The notes under the pieces were generated by a model that had not been told where the DNA came from, ran no database searches, and worked only from the letters and a program-made list of their open reading frames with translations. Below are positions 1 through 9,684 of a stretch of DNA of 64,000 nt, one piece after another (within the stretch, counting starts at the first letter, position 1; every line of letters starts with the position of its first letter). The stretch covers positions 38,150 through 102,149 of the forward strand of contig JAPLNM010000106.1 of assembly GCA_026692845.1 (NCBI GenBank), written 5' to 3'. The position numbers were made by a program, and so were the translations under genes. The DNA comes from Planctomycetota bacterium. Its GTDB lineage: Bacteria; Planctomycetota; Planctomycetia; Pirellulales; Pirellulaceae.

Positions 1-9
1 CAACGAAAA

Positions 10-39
10 AAGGCCTGCGGATTTGACTCCGCAGGCCTT
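10..39 (-). terminator. Rho-independent terminator of the DUF937 gene
   Basis: A perfect 11-bp stem (10-20 with 29-39) around an 8-nt loop. Read on the minus strand it is followed directly by a run of six T residues. It lies 30 bases downstream of the stop codon of the minus-strand gene that begins near 1230. Confidence 0.9.
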
Positions 40-69
40 CGTAGTTTTTTTAGGATGTCTTAGGAAAGA

Positions 70-1230
70 CTAGCCCATCATCTTCGATACGGATTGAACC
101 ATAGGTCCGAGGACTGGCTCGATGATGTCCTTGACGCCAGGGATGAGGTAAAGGGTATTGAGCAAGCCACCGACTTTTTCGAAGTACGGCTTGATGAATG
201 GAGCCAACGTGCCGGTTGCTGCAGCAGGCATCTTGTCCATGCCCAAGTCAGCGTAAGCCTTCGCGGCGTCTTGCAACTTGCTAACAGCACCCTTGGCGGT
301 ATCCACATCGGTGATGGTTCCGAGAGTCTCGGTGATGCCATTGAAGGAACCTGAGAGCTGCTTCTTGAGGTCTTCGATGTTCATGCCACCAGGAAGTTCA
401 AGCTTTGGAAGTTCCAGGGGAGCAGCTACTGTATCTGGAGCTGGCTTAAGGCTTGGGCCTGTCGAAGGAATCGCCTTTGGAGTGGTTACCACTGGCTTTA
501 CGGTCTCTTCCTTCTTGCCGCCGGACATGAAGGTGTAGCCCAAGAAGCCCAAAGCTCCCAGAGCGAGCAACGGCAAGAGCCAACCCAATGGATTGGAAGC
601 CGGTGCAGCAACCGGTGCGGCTTGGGTTACAGGGCGGGTAGCGGTACGCGCTGTATTCGATACTGTTTCGGTTGATTGCCTGCCCAAGTCGGCCAATCCC
701 ATGACTCCCTTGAGTTCGTTTGGCAAAGCGCTGCTCAGGAAGTTGCTTTGGCTGCCCAGAAGGTTGGTCAAGACGCCTGGATCAAATCCACCTGCAGACT
801 TGGCTTGCTTTCCGACAACACCCATAACGATTGGAGCCAAGGATCCAAGAAGACCGAGAGCTCCCTTGTCGCCAATTCCCAAAAGCTTCATCAACACCGA
901 AACGATGCTGGATTGCGAGGATCCCAAAAACATCGGCAAAAGCGAGGCGCCCATGCTGAGCAATTTCGAGCTCGATCCACCCGAGACGAGACTTCCGAGG
1001 TTATCCAAAATGGATGGCTCAGCGTCTTGTTTCTTGAACATGTTCGAAAGCTCCGCAGCGCCCGATGGCGTCGATGCCTTCTTCATCATTCCACTGAGCA
1101 AAACAGGAATCGCAGCGTCGATCGCCGAATTCGTCTTGCTTCTGTCCAATCCAACTGCAGATCCAATCTGGTCCGCAACGCCACTGCTACTGATCGCAGT
1201 TTTGACCATATCCATCAAATTAATTGCCAT
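70..1230 (-). CDS. DUF937 (YidB-like) membrane-anchored protein
   Basis: A 386-aa protein of unknown function. Residues about 5-170 match the DUF937 pattern known from YidB-like proteins: a small helical N-terminus, then AIPVLLSGMMKKAST, and then Gly/Leu-rich repeats ending in GLLGSLAPIVMGVVGKQ. A Thr/Ala/Pro linker leads to one membrane segment (PLGWLLPLLALGALGFLGY, near 220), a Pro/Lys-rich stretch and a helical C-terminal domain of about 100 residues. The ATG at 1230 (MAINLMDMV) is preferred over an in-frame TTG two codons upstream. It appears monocistronic, with its own terminator. The family assignment is firm; no function is known. Confidence 0.8.
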   Translation of the reverse strand: MAINLMDMVKTAISSSGVADQIGSAVGLDRSKTNSAIDAAIPVLLSGMMKKASTPSGAAELSNMFKKQDAEPSILDNLGSLVSGGSSSKLLSMGASLLPMFLGSSQSSIVSVLMKLLGIGDKGALGLLGSLAPIVMGVVGKQAKSAGGFDPGVLTNLLGSQSNFLSSALPNELKGVMGLADLGRQSTETVSNTARTATRPVTQAAPVAAPASNPLGWLLPLLALGALGFLGYTFMSGGKKEETVKPVVTTPKAIPSTGPSLKPAPDTVAAPLELPKLELPGGMNIEDLKKQLSGSFNGITETLGTITDVDTAKGAVSKLQDAAKAYADLGMDKMPAAATGTLAPFIKPYFEKVGGLLNTLYLIPGVKDIIEPVLGPMVQSVSKMMG

Positions 1231-1433
1231 ATTCAAAACTTTCTTTTAAGGAAGAGGAGCCGAAATCCAAAATGCCTACGTGCAACGAAGTTAAATATGC
1301 CGGATTTAAGTTCTTTTGGCAGTCCTTGATCGAAAAAAACCCAATAATTAATCATGTTTTTCTGGAGTCTACGAGTTTTCCGGCTTGAGTATTCCAGAAT
1401 GTCGAATGCGTGTAGTTTTACTTAGTTGCTCGC

Positions 1434-4328
1434 TCATCGAGCCTGTTGGTAAGCCTCAAACCACACCCGGGCTTGTTCGAACTGCCAATCGCCAAACACG
1501 TGGCCCTGGCCATGATTCCAAAGGGCCAAACTCAAGGAATCCCCTGGAATCATTGGGTTTTTTCTATAGCTACCTGAGCCGTAGAGCCTCCAAACCCCAA
1601 ACGCCCGGCGCATTTCCGGTAGGCTCTGGCTCCCGTCGGCGGCTCCCGGACCGCGTTGTCCTCCCATAATGAGTAGGGGTCTCGGGGCGATGAGCATGAG
1701 CAACTCGTCGTGCCCCCATTCGGCGCGACGCTCTGGGGACACGTTCTGCTGGTTAGAGACGTTCTGTTGGGTACTCGGACCGATTCTTTCGGCGAGTCTC
1801 GTTCTCTGGGCGAGTCTCGGTGCGGGATTTAGATACCAAGGTGCATCCCAGTTCGTGGACTGAAGATCGACCCCACCCTCGCTGGCTACCCCGGCTAGGA
1901 CTCGTGCATCGCTAGCCATGAGGTAGAGCACTTCTTTGGCCCCAAGCGAATGGCCGAAGGCGAACACACGCTTGGTGTCGACCTGAGGGATGTCCAACAA
2001 CACATCCAAAGCTCTCTGCGCGTCGTAAACCATTTTGGCCATCCCGCGCGCTTGGGGATGCCGCTTGGAATGATTCGCTGCGGCTTGGTCGAAACTGACG
2101 CCCTCTTGCCACAAGAAGCATTCAGGACAGATCACGATGTATCCAAGTTTGGCAAACTCCAAAGCGGTGGCTCGTGGCCCCTGGGTTCCTACCCCTGCAA
2201 TCTCATCGATCGTGGCGTTGTTCGTCGGGTGCAATGCGACCATGCCGGGCCTTGAATCGCTCGACTCGAGCCCATCGGGCAAAAGAACATAAGCGTCCAT
2301 CCAAACGTCGTTCTCAAGTTCGATCTTCACCCGCCGTCGCAAAACGCCCTCGACGCGATCCTCCTTGAGCACCTGAAGCTTCGGTGCTCTGCCGACTTGA
2401 GGCATCGGCCCGAGTAGCCTTTCGAAGCGGGCCTGGACCTGCGCTCTGGCCTGTTGCCAATCGGCCAACGTTTGCAGTGACGCAAGCCCCCGCGAGTCGG
2501 CCTGGGCTTGCGACTGATCGGCCTGATCGGCTAGCACTTGATCGGGCCAAGAATGGATTTTGTCGATCCAATCGGCGCGTCGATCTTCCGGACGGAACCG
2601 TGGGGATCGTCCTGCATGTTCGACTCGGAATCGAATGAGCCGACCGTGCTCGACCTCCGTCACACAGACGGTCTTGCCGTCTGGGCCGCCGAAGCAGATA
2701 TTGCTCGGTCGCGCTCCAAGGACATCGATTCGGCGAAGGATCTGTCCTTCGGGGCTCAGAACCACGACTGTCCCTTCCCCATAACGCGTTACATAAAGGT
2801 TTCCTTGATCGTCGTAACGCATTCCATCGAAGCCATGATCGGGGAACTCCTTGAACAAAGATTTTGCGCCGAGAGTTCCATCCTTTTGAATCTCAAACCG
2901 CCAGATCTTGCGCTGCTGGGATTCGTTGACCGATAGATATTTTCCATCCGGACTGATGTCGATCCCATTGGTAGTCCCCATCCGATCGGCAACGATTTGA
3001 GCGATTCCCTGGCGATCGATCCGCCAGATGCGCCCGGTCGCATCATTCCAATTCGGATCGCTGGCATAGAGCGTCCCGTCATCGGCAATGGCCAAGTCGT
3101 TCGGCTGATGCATCGCTGGCTCGTGGCAATGCAGAACGAACGCACCTGTGACGCGATCGACTCGCCAAATCTTGTGCTCGACGTAATCGGCAACCAGCAG
3201 ATCCCCCTGACTATCGATGACTATCCCATTTCCCGTTCCGCGGTTTGGCAAGGTAGCCCACGTGGTCCCATTGCCCCAACGATCTACTTTGCCGATGGTC
3301 TGTTGTTTTCCAAAGTTCACGGCATAGATGTTGCCTTGAGCATCGCTAGCTGGCCCCTCGATTCCCTCGGTAAAGGCATGATCGAGAGTCATCGCCTTGG
3401 GATGGTAAAGCTGCTCCTTGAGGTCGGAATCATGGATCTGCCAAGCTAGTTTTCGTTGGTCAGTGCGCTGCATGGCTTGGGTGGCTAATTTTTGATTGCC
3501 ATAGGAGAACTTCGAGTACGTCGATAGCATCGGATCGAACATTTCAGGAGCGTCGATATCGCTCAAGGCACTGATGGCCCCCATTTGCAACTCGTCCTTG
3601 GCCGCCGCATCGAGTCCCGTCCAAACGGGGCCTTGGAGGTCGAGAAAGGGACGAATTTTGTCGACGGCTTGCTCGGCCGGAAGCATCGCCAAGATTCGTA
3701 TCGCGTCGTACCGAGTCCCGGCAGGGATTTTCGGATTGAACGCATCCGATTTGGCCAGTTCCAAAGCGCGATCCCAACGGGGCTTCCACTCCGGATGCTT
3801 TGCAAGGAGGTTCTCAAGCTCGACCTTGGGCCAAAGGCCTTCCAAGCTCAGCCCGTTGATGATGGCCCCTCCGAGGACGACCGTTTGCCAATCGTGCATC
3901 GGACCGGTGGGTGCCGGGAGCGATAGATCTACCAAGTCGACCAACGCTGTGTTGCGACTTGCAGGATCTCGAACCGCTAGGATCGCCGCGCGCCAGATCG
4001 TAGGGATGCGCTGGTACTCGAGACTTGCGGAGCTCGGATCTGCGGGGTTTGTCCCAAGGTCCTTGGTCCATTCGAGGATCAAATCCCTTGCCATCGACTT
4101 GTGCTTTTCGATCAAGCCTTCGCGTTGGGATTCCCCGGTCTGAGCCAGGATCTCTTGGGCCACCTGGATTGGTGGCTGGGCTGGTGGCTGAGCGGGTGGC
4201 TGAGCGGGTGATGCACTGCCGGAAACCACCGCGAGCAATCCAGCGAGCAGCCCTGGGAGCAAGCCAGCGAGCAATCCTGCGATTATGGGCCTTCCTTGAC
4301 TCGCTGCGATCCTGCTTGCTGCAATCAT
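1434..4328 (-). CDS. Exported SMP-30/gluconolactonase-like propeller fused to an alpha/beta hydrolase
   Basis: A 964-aa exported protein. The N-terminus has a repetitive hydrophobic signal (GLLAGLLPGLLAGLLA) and a Pro/Gln-rich linker with a QPPA repeat. A helical region (about 60-290) follows. Residues about 310-580 form an SMP-30/NHL-type propeller (GIVIDSQGDLLVADY, NDLAIADDGTLYASD, NGIDISPDGKYL). The C-terminal 370 residues are an alpha/beta hydrolase of the dienelactone hydrolase/acetyl-xylan esterase type, with nucleophile elbow FGHSLG and a late His region (NHGQGHVF). The likely role is hydrolysis of an ester or lactone of a sugar or plant compound outside the cytoplasm; the substrate is unknown. 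It lies downstream of the pfp gene on the same strand. Confidence 0.75.
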   Translation of the reverse strand: MIAASRIAASQGRPIIAGLLAGLLPGLLAGLLAVVSGSASPAQPPAQPPAQPPIQVAQEILAQTGESQREGLIEKHKSMARDLILEWTKDLGTNPADPSSASLEYQRIPTIWRAAILAVRDPASRNTALVDLVDLSLPAPTGPMHDWQTVVLGGAIINGLSLEGLWPKVELENLLAKHPEWKPRWDRALELAKSDAFNPKIPAGTRYDAIRILAMLPAEQAVDKIRPFLDLQGPVWTGLDAAAKDELQMGAISALSDIDAPEMFDPMLSTYSKFSYGNQKLATQAMQRTDQRKLAWQIHDSDLKEQLYHPKAMTLDHAFTEGIEGPASDAQGNIYAVNFGKQQTIGKVDRWGNGTTWATLPNRGTGNGIVIDSQGDLLVADYVEHKIWRVDRVTGAFVLHCHEPAMHQPNDLAIADDGTLYASDPNWNDATGRIWRIDRQGIAQIVADRMGTTNGIDISPDGKYLSVNESQQRKIWRFEIQKDGTLGAKSLFKEFPDHGFDGMRYDDQGNLYVTRYGEGTVVVLSPEGQILRRIDVLGARPSNICFGGPDGKTVCVTEVEHGRLIRFRVEHAGRSPRFRPEDRRADWIDKIHSWPDQVLADQADQSQAQADSRGLASLQTLADWQQARAQVQARFERLLGPMPQVGRAPKLQVLKEDRVEGVLRRRVKIELENDVWMDAYVLLPDGLESSDSRPGMVALHPTNNATIDEIAGVGTQGPRATALEFAKLGYIVICPECFLWQEGVSFDQAAANHSKRHPQARGMAKMVYDAQRALDVLLDIPQVDTKRVFAFGHSLGAKEVLYLMASDARVLAGVASEGGVDLQSTNWDAPWYLNPAPRLAQRTRLAERIGPSTQQNVSNQQNVSPERRAEWGHDELLMLIAPRPLLIMGGQRGPGAADGSQSLPEMRRAFGVWRLYGSGSYRKNPMIPGDSLSLALWNHGQGHVFGDWQFEQARVWFEAYQQAR

Positions 4329-4438
4329 GCTTGCTGCCCTGGAGTTGCTACTAGAATATCACGGCTAGTATTTTACGGTTGGAAAATCACCGTTGGTATC
4401 GACTTGATCGATAGGCTTGTGGATCGTCCGGTGGAGGA

Positions 4439-5710
4439 TCAGTCGATCTTTTGCTCAAGGAGCCGGGCGAGCCGATGGAAATCGCTTTGGCGATCGATCA
4501 AGCGGACTTTGGTCACGAGGGTCACCGGATCGACCAAGGATTCGAAGGGGACAAAGGACATGTCGAATTGTCCGCCGACGGAGACCATTACGCCGTTGAG
4601 TTTTTCTTCGATCAGAGCTCGGTAGGCGCCGATGCCGATTTGCGAGCCGAGCATCACATCGAATGCCGTAGGCACACAGCATCGCGACTCGTAGCCCATT
4701 TGCAGGCCGTTGATCTTCCGGGACTTGCCCGTGGCTTTTTTGTAAGCATCGGCAAGATAGCGGCCGATGGTTTTACCGACGTCGACGTTTGCGACGGCTA
4801 GGTGACCGAACTCATCGCGCGACACGCCTTGGATGTACGAGAGAGGTAGAAACTCCGCGAGTCCTTCGGCGATGACGATCACACCGTAGTTGCGGCCGAG
4901 TTTTTCTCGTGCGAGCATCATGGAAACCATTTTGGCGAGCACAGCATCCATGTTCAGGATCTTGCGGGTCTGGGTTGTTCCGTTGGGGTCTTGGACCGTC
5001 TCGCTGGAGGCAAGTGGCCCGACGATGTCTTCGACGCTTAGGACCAAGCATGCATCGCCTGCGATAGCGGCACCGTAAGCGAGCCAGCCGGCCGAGCGTC
5101 CCATCGCTTCGGCGATGAAATAAGCTTGTCCGGCTGCGGCATCGCGATTGAGATTTCGGATCTCGTTGGCTAGGACTTCTGCGGCGCTGAAGAATCCGAA
5201 GGTAAAATCGATGCCCGAGTAGTCGTTGTCGATGGTCTTGGGCAGGTGGATTACCGGCATACGCGTTTCGTTTGCTGGCAGGGTCTCTTGGAAGAGCTTC
5301 ATCTTGTTGGCTGTTTTGAGCGTGTCATCGCCGCCGATACTGACTAGGGCATCGACGTTCAGGGACCGGAGGGCTCGATAACATCGGGCCAGTGGCGCGG
5401 TCTTTTCTGGATCCTGGAGGTCCGCAGGGCCTTTGACGACCTTGCCCGGATTGGCTCTTGCCGTTCCGATGCGTATGCCAGGCTCGGTCCGCATGAACTC
5501 GAGCGATTCTTGGGTGAATCGCAGGTAATGCTTCCCTTCGACCAAAGGTTTCGCAGGATCGAAATCGATCAGGCTGGAGTACCCGTGCTTGATTCCCAGG
5601 ACCTCAACACCGGCTTGCAGGAGCGAAAAGGCTGCCGAGGAGATCACGGCGTTGGCTGCTGGAGCCGGCCCGCCGGAGAAAAGAATTGCGACGCGTTTGA
5701 TGTTGCTCAT
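4439..5710 (-). CDS. pfp: Pyrophosphate-dependent 6-phosphofructokinase
   Basis: A 423-aa enzyme that interconverts fructose 6-phosphate and fructose 1,6-bisphosphate using PPi. The phosphate-donor loop FSGGPAPAANAVI is near the N-terminus. SIGGDDTLKTA carries the Asp (GGDD) typical of PPi enzymes where ATP enzymes have GGDG. PKTIDNDYSG holds the catalytic TIDND with the PPi-type Lys, and MGRSAGWLAYG is the substrate-binding motif. The ATG at 5710 (MSNIKRVAILF) is chosen; an upstream in-frame ATG would add 15 residues not typical of the family. No clear Shine-Dalgarno is visible. The reaction is reversible, so it could serve glycolysis or gluconeogenesis; a pyruvate kinase lies 13 kb away. 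Confidence 0.9.
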   Translation of the reverse strand: MSNIKRVAILFSGGPAPAANAVISSAAFSLLQAGVEVLGIKHGYSSLIDFDPAKPLVEGKHYLRFTQESLEFMRTEPGIRIGTARANPGKVVKGPADLQDPEKTAPLARCYRALRSLNVDALVSIGGDDTLKTANKMKLFQETLPANETRMPVIHLPKTIDNDYSGIDFTFGFFSAAEVLANEIRNLNRDAAAGQAYFIAEAMGRSAGWLAYGAAIAGDACLVLSVEDIVGPLASSETVQDPNGTTQTRKILNMDAVLAKMVSMMLAREKLGRNYGVIVIAEGLAEFLPLSYIQGVSRDEFGHLAVANVDVGKTIGRYLADAYKKATGKSRKINGLQMGYESRCCVPTAFDVMLGSQIGIGAYRALIEEKLNGVMVSVGGQFDMSFVPFESLVDPVTLVTKVRLIDRQSDFHRLARLLEQKID

Positions 5711-5774
5711 GGAAACTAGAAAACAAGAGTAATGGATCGCAAGAGAATGGATCAACCGTGCAAAAGACCGTTGG

Positions 5775-6494
5775 TTAGAACGACTTGAGCATGAGGTTCT
5801 TGAATTGAACTTTCATGGGAGGACCTGCGTGGAGTTGCAGTGCCAAGACTCCTTCGGTCGCTGCTTTGGCGGCCTCGGAGTCTTGGACCTCGGACATCAG
5901 TTGGTCGTTGACGTAATGTTGAAGCACGGTTCCTTTTGCGACGATCTTGTATCGGTTCCAATCTTCCCATTTGATTTGCGATAGGAGGGCATCGGCGTCA
6001 CCGGCCGAGCCGACGCGGCTCTTTTTGCCTTGGGCATCGACGGCGACGATTTCACCTCGTTCGGCCAGGATGCCTCGGCCACGCTCTTCGTAATTGATCC
6101 CCATGTAGCGCTTGTTGGCGTCGATGTCGGCTTGGTATCCGCCAACGACGAACTTGTCTTTGTCGAAGATCTTGCTTCGGTATTGGATGCCTGAGTTGCC
6201 TCCCATGATTCGAAATTCGAGGGTCAGTTCGAAGTCCTTCACGGGTTTGTCATAGACCAAGAACGTGTTTTGTCCGATGGGAGCATCGGCTTTGTTTTCG
6301 CCGGTAATGGCTCCGTCTTGGACGCTCCAGTTGGATGTCAAGCCGGACCAGCCCTGGAGGGACTTGCCATCAAACAAGTTGGTCGCAACGGCGTTGGCGT
6401 TTTTGTCTTGTGCGTCGGCGGGGTTGGAGTATGCTCCGAGCAGCAAGAGCAATCCCAGCGTGCAGAACCCTAGGGACTTGAGTGTGGACTTCAT
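5775..6494 (-). CDS. Exported DUF1080 (3-keto-disaccharide hydrolase family) protein
   Basis: A 239-aa protein with a Sec signal (CTLGLLLLLGAYSNPADAQ). A single DUF1080 concanavalin-like domain fills the rest: LFDGKSLQGWSG at the start, GGNSGIQYRSKIFD in the middle, then YVNDQLMSEVQD and LALQLHAGPPMKVQFKN at the end. DUF1080 proteins are very numerous in planctomycetes, and some members hydrolyse 3-keto-disaccharides or bind sugars; the activity here is unproven. It starts 6 bases after the CorC-type gene stops, so the two are probably co-transcribed, although no functional link is evident. Confidence 0.85.
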   Translation of the reverse strand: MKSTLKSLGFCTLGLLLLLGAYSNPADAQDKNANAVATNLFDGKSLQGWSGLTSNWSVQDGAITGENKADAPIGQNTFLVYDKPVKDFELTLEFRIMGGNSGIQYRSKIFDKDKFVVGGYQADIDANKRYMGINYEERGRGILAERGEIVAVDAQGKKSRVGSAGDADALLSQIKWEDWNRYKIVAKGTVLQHYVNDQLMSEVQDSEAAKAATEGVLALQLHAGPPMKVQFKNLMLKSF

Positions 6495-6500
6495 GAGCGG

Positions 6501-7850
6501 TCAATCTTTCGTAGGAGAGAGGGTGATACGGACTTTGATGGCCCGATCATCGGAAACGGTTAATACTTTAGCGGTTGCGCCGGGCAACTCAATAACGTCA
6601 CCAGCGACGAGCAATCTTTCTGCATAATGGACCAGCAATCCGCCGACGGTGTCGACGTCGGCTTCTTCGAATTTGATTCCCAAGCGATTTTCGACGACTT
6701 GGACCCCCGTCGAGCCTAGGACGATGTAGGAATCGGAGCCATCGGGGACAATTTCGGGCTCTTCGACGTCGAACTCGTCGGCGACCTCGCCGATGATCTC
6801 CTCGAGAACATTCTCGAGTGTGACCAGTCCGATGATTGTCCCGTACTCGTCGACGACAAAGGCCATGTGTTGATGGGTGCCTTGGAAATGCCTTAGCAAT
6901 TTGCTGATGGGCATGTTCTCGGGGACCTTTTTCGGGGGTCGCATCAGGCTCGTCCACTGGAAGTCAGGCAGGACGCTTGCGACTGCAAGATCCTTGACAT
7001 GCAAGACACCCAGGATCGAATCGAGCGACCCATCGCAAATCGGGTACCGCGTGTGCTTGGTCCGTCGAATCATTGCCAATACCGAATCGAGCGGATCGTT
7101 GATGTCGACAAAATCGATGTCTTTGCGGGCGACCATGATCCGCCGACAAACCAAATCGTCGAACTCGAAGACCGCATTGATCAAACTGTGTTCGCTGCGG
7201 GTCAGATTGCCATGGACATGGGCTTCGCGAAGCAGTGCTCGGATCTCCTCTTCGGTATAAGGAATATCGCTTTTGGATTTCTCGTCGGCACCGAGCATCC
7301 GCAACAAAGCGTCCGTCGAGACGCTCAGAATGAACATCAGCGGATAGGTCAGAATAAAAAAGATCTTCAGGGGCATGGCGCAGGTAAGCAGCATCGGTTC
7401 GGGATTGCGGATCGCAAAGACCTTGGGTGCTTGCTCGCCGATGACCAAATGCAATGCGGTGACCAACGTAAAGGAGATGGCAAACGAGACCGCATGCAAA
7501 AGCGGTTCGGAGTCCATCCCCAATCGCGATAGCAGTGGGCTCAGAAGATGAGCCAAGGCCGGCTCGCCGATCGCACCGAGTGCCAAACTGGCCATGGTGA
7601 TCCCAAGCTGGCAAGCCGACAGGGAGTGCTCGAGCCGCTGGGCGAGCCATTTGGCGGTTTTTGCAAACAACCGGCCTTGCAATACCATCTGCTCGATGCG
7701 GCTTATGCGAATCTTGACCAATGAAAATTCAGCAGCGACGAAAAATCCGTTGACGAGGACCAGCACTATGGCTGTAAGGATCCTGGAAAGATCCGAAAAT
7801 TCAGGCATCGGTTTTGAAAAAATCTCCGCAGAGTAAGTGACCAACTTCAA
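6501..7850 (-). CDS. CorC/HlyC (CNNM-like) family transporter with CBS domains
   Basis: A 449-aa integral membrane protein. A DUF21/CNNM membrane region (about 20-190, including ILTAIVLVLVNGFFVAAEF) is followed by a CBS pair (about 210-335, with TRYPICDGSLDSILGVLHV and HMAFVVDEYGTIIGLV) and a C-terminal CorC_HlyC domain. The family is linked to Mg2+/Co2+ efflux or homeostasis. The start is uncertain: the ATG at 7850 or the ATG at 7808 (MPEFSDLSRIL), and the latter gives a more usual N-terminus. It is the first gene of a two-gene unit with the DUF1080 gene. Confidence 0.85.
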   Translation of the reverse strand: MKLVTYSAEIFSKPMPEFSDLSRILTAIVLVLVNGFFVAAEFSLVKIRISRIEQMVLQGRLFAKTAKWLAQRLEHSLSACQLGITMASLALGAIGEPALAHLLSPLLSRLGMDSEPLLHAVSFAISFTLVTALHLVIGEQAPKVFAIRNPEPMLLTCAMPLKIFFILTYPLMFILSVSTDALLRMLGADEKSKSDIPYTEEEIRALLREAHVHGNLTRSEHSLINAVFEFDDLVCRRIMVARKDIDFVDINDPLDSVLAMIRRTKHTRYPICDGSLDSILGVLHVKDLAVASVLPDFQWTSLMRPPKKVPENMPISKLLRHFQGTHQHMAFVVDEYGTIIGLVTLENVLEEIIGEVADEFDVEEPEIVPDGSDSYIVLGSTGVQVVENRLGIKFEEADVDTVGGLLVHYAERLLVAGDVIELPGATAKVLTVSDDRAIKVRITLSPTKD

Positions 7851-8032
7851 GGAGGAGCATTATACCGTATCTGAAGACCCCTTTGGGGAGAATCCAATAG
7901 GAATTCCAGCGACCCGATCCCGGGCAAAACCAGGCGATTTTTGCGGCGGGCTGCTCGAACCCGTCGGCTTTAGCACCATCGTCAGAACCATCGTCAGCAC
8001 GTTGGTTGTAGGATGGGTCTTTGGGTCGCAAG

Positions 8033-9151
8033 CTAATGCTTTATCTGCAACCCTCTGGCCAAGGCCTCGGCGCGGTAGCTTTTGGCTTTTTCAAGCAAAT
8101 ACTCCCAGTCCAACGCGGGCCCGGGGTCGGATTTGTTCCCCTGGACGTGGTAGTGCCCCAGGATGCCGCTAAAGGAAGCCCATTGCTCGTCGGTCAGCGT
8201 TGTGTCGATCCTTGTCCCATCGGCTCCCCGGGGAATCTCCAAGCGGATCTGAGGAAAGATATCCGACAAGGCTGCAGCGAGCTTGATCAATGCCGCATAC
8301 TGCTCCGAGGTATAGTCGTACTGTTGGTACGTCGTATCGCCAAGTTTCCCCTTGAGGATCTCTGGCCGCCGTGGTCGGAGCTTTCGACCGGCGAATCGAT
8401 CGACCCCTCGGATCTTGGGCGGAAAAGTTAAAAACACTCCTTGTTCATCCCTGGCGTACCACTGCGAAAAAGGATCGGCTTGGTCTTTGGTCGGGTCCTT
8501 GGTCTGCGGGATTGGATAAGCCCCGATATTGGCGATCTCGATTCCGATGCTTCGATCATTGCTTTTCGTGGCGTGCCAAGCTCGTTCTTTCAAATCGAGC
8601 GTCTGGTAGATTGTTCCGTCGGCATCGAGCAGGAAGTGAACGCTCAATCCCCGGATGTCGTGCAGGATGAAAAAACACTGCGAACTGGTTCCGCAGACAT
8701 CGAAATGCAATACGAACTGATCGACCTTGTCCCGAAGCAGATCGAGCGTCCAGCCACCGGAGCGAATCTGTTGAAGCTGCTCTGGGGTGTACTCGGTATC
8801 GGCCTTCGAGCCAAACCGCAGCCCGTAGCGATCCGGACTGCTCTCCTGGGGCTTGGTCACGAAGTTGATTTTCCCTGACTGCATTTCTTCGACGGTGTTT
8901 TTCCACTCGCGTTTCTCGAAGGGGCTGAAGTGCCGGGTCGTTCGATACGCGTCAAAGCCGCCCGGATCGAGCCATAGTTTCACGGGTGTTCCGATGCGAT
9001 AGAGTTGGCCGCATACCATGATCTCGTCTCCATGGCGTTTTTGGAAACCCAACTCTGGAGGCAAATCGCTCTGCTGCGCCTCGCTACGAGCTGCAACGGT
9101 GCATTGCAAAAGCAAGCAACACACGACGTAGATTCTCCAACCGTTCATCAT
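8033..9151 (-). CDS. Exported N-acetylmuramoyl-L-alanine amidase (Amidase_2)
   Basis: A 372-aa zinc amidase of the AmpD/PGRP fold that would cleave peptide from muramic acid. The candidate metal ligands are visible in FVLHFDVCG, RAWHATKSNDRSIGIEIAN and the C-terminal GHYHVQGNKSDPGPALDW, which matches the AmpD pattern H...DPGPxFDW. The start at 9151 (tandem ATG, MMNGWRIYVVCCLLL) gives a clean signal peptide and has GGGAG seven bases upstream; a longer reading from 9247 lacks these features. The protein is therefore likely periplasmic and acts in wall turnover or recycling. It is a single gene. Confidence 0.85.
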   Translation of the reverse strand: MMNGWRIYVVCCLLLQCTVAARSEAQQSDLPPELGFQKRHGDEIMVCGQLYRIGTPVKLWLDPGGFDAYRTTRHFSPFEKREWKNTVEEMQSGKINFVTKPQESSPDRYGLRFGSKADTEYTPEQLQQIRSGGWTLDLLRDKVDQFVLHFDVCGTSSQCFFILHDIRGLSVHFLLDADGTIYQTLDLKERAWHATKSNDRSIGIEIANIGAYPIPQTKDPTKDQADPFSQWYARDEQGVFLTFPPKIRGVDRFAGRKLRPRRPEILKGKLGDTTYQQYDYTSEQYAALIKLAAALSDIFPQIRLEIPRGADGTRIDTTLTDEQWASFSGILGHYHVQGNKSDPGPALDWEYLLEKAKSYRAEALARGLQIKH

Positions 9152-9329
9152 TTGGATCTCCCGCAGAATTTGTGGGTGAAAAAAGGTCTCAGAGCCCTGA
9201 ACTGTAGCGTTTTCCTCGATAGAGTTTTCCTCCATGCCGATCGGCAACCATCACCGAGTGGCCGCCAAAAAAATCACGATTTCAAGCGCCGTCGGCCGGA
9301 AACTTCGGTGCATGGTTTTGTTCTGGCTC

Positions 9330-9586
9330 TTCGTCGTGCTCGTGCTCAGTCCGCCGCGGCAGACGGTGCTCGCGCTCGTAATCGACTGAAGAATTGTACT
9401 CGCTCGATGATTCCGAGACACCATCGAATTTCATCGCCATCCGAGTCAACTTTGCGACAATCCGTACGAGTCTTGATTCGAGAGCGATAAAAGACAAGTC
9501 GATCTCAGCCGAAAAGTTATTCCGTCATGATTGCCTCGATTCGATTACGAGCACGAGCACCGTTTCACTGAGCACGAGCACGATTT
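9330..9586. repeat. Inverted pair of decayed 'EHEHD' repeat units in a 530-bp gap
   Basis: The interval 9152-9684 has no convincing gene. It contains two copies of the same roughly 50-bp sequence in opposite orientation: 9330-9384 on the minus strand and 9541-9586 on the plus strand. Both contain GATTACGAGC, CGAGCACCG and CTGAGCACGAGCACGA, and in one frame both read DYExEHR...TEHEHD. Short minus- and plus-strand ORFs here (such as 9282-9497) are explained by these repeats and are not called as genes. Confidence 0.6.
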
Positions 9587-9684
9587 GCTCGCTCCTTGCC
9601 AGAAACAGTTTCCCTCAGCGATTCCATTTGGTTTCCTGAGCTTACCAAGCCAAAACGGACCCGCAAATTCTGCTGGCGAGACCG

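Noticed and set aside
9282..9639. Small ORFs on both strands in the 9.2-9.7 kb gap
   Set aside because: Their unusual Glu/His/Arg or Ser/Thr-rich sequences are the translation of the inverted repeat units.
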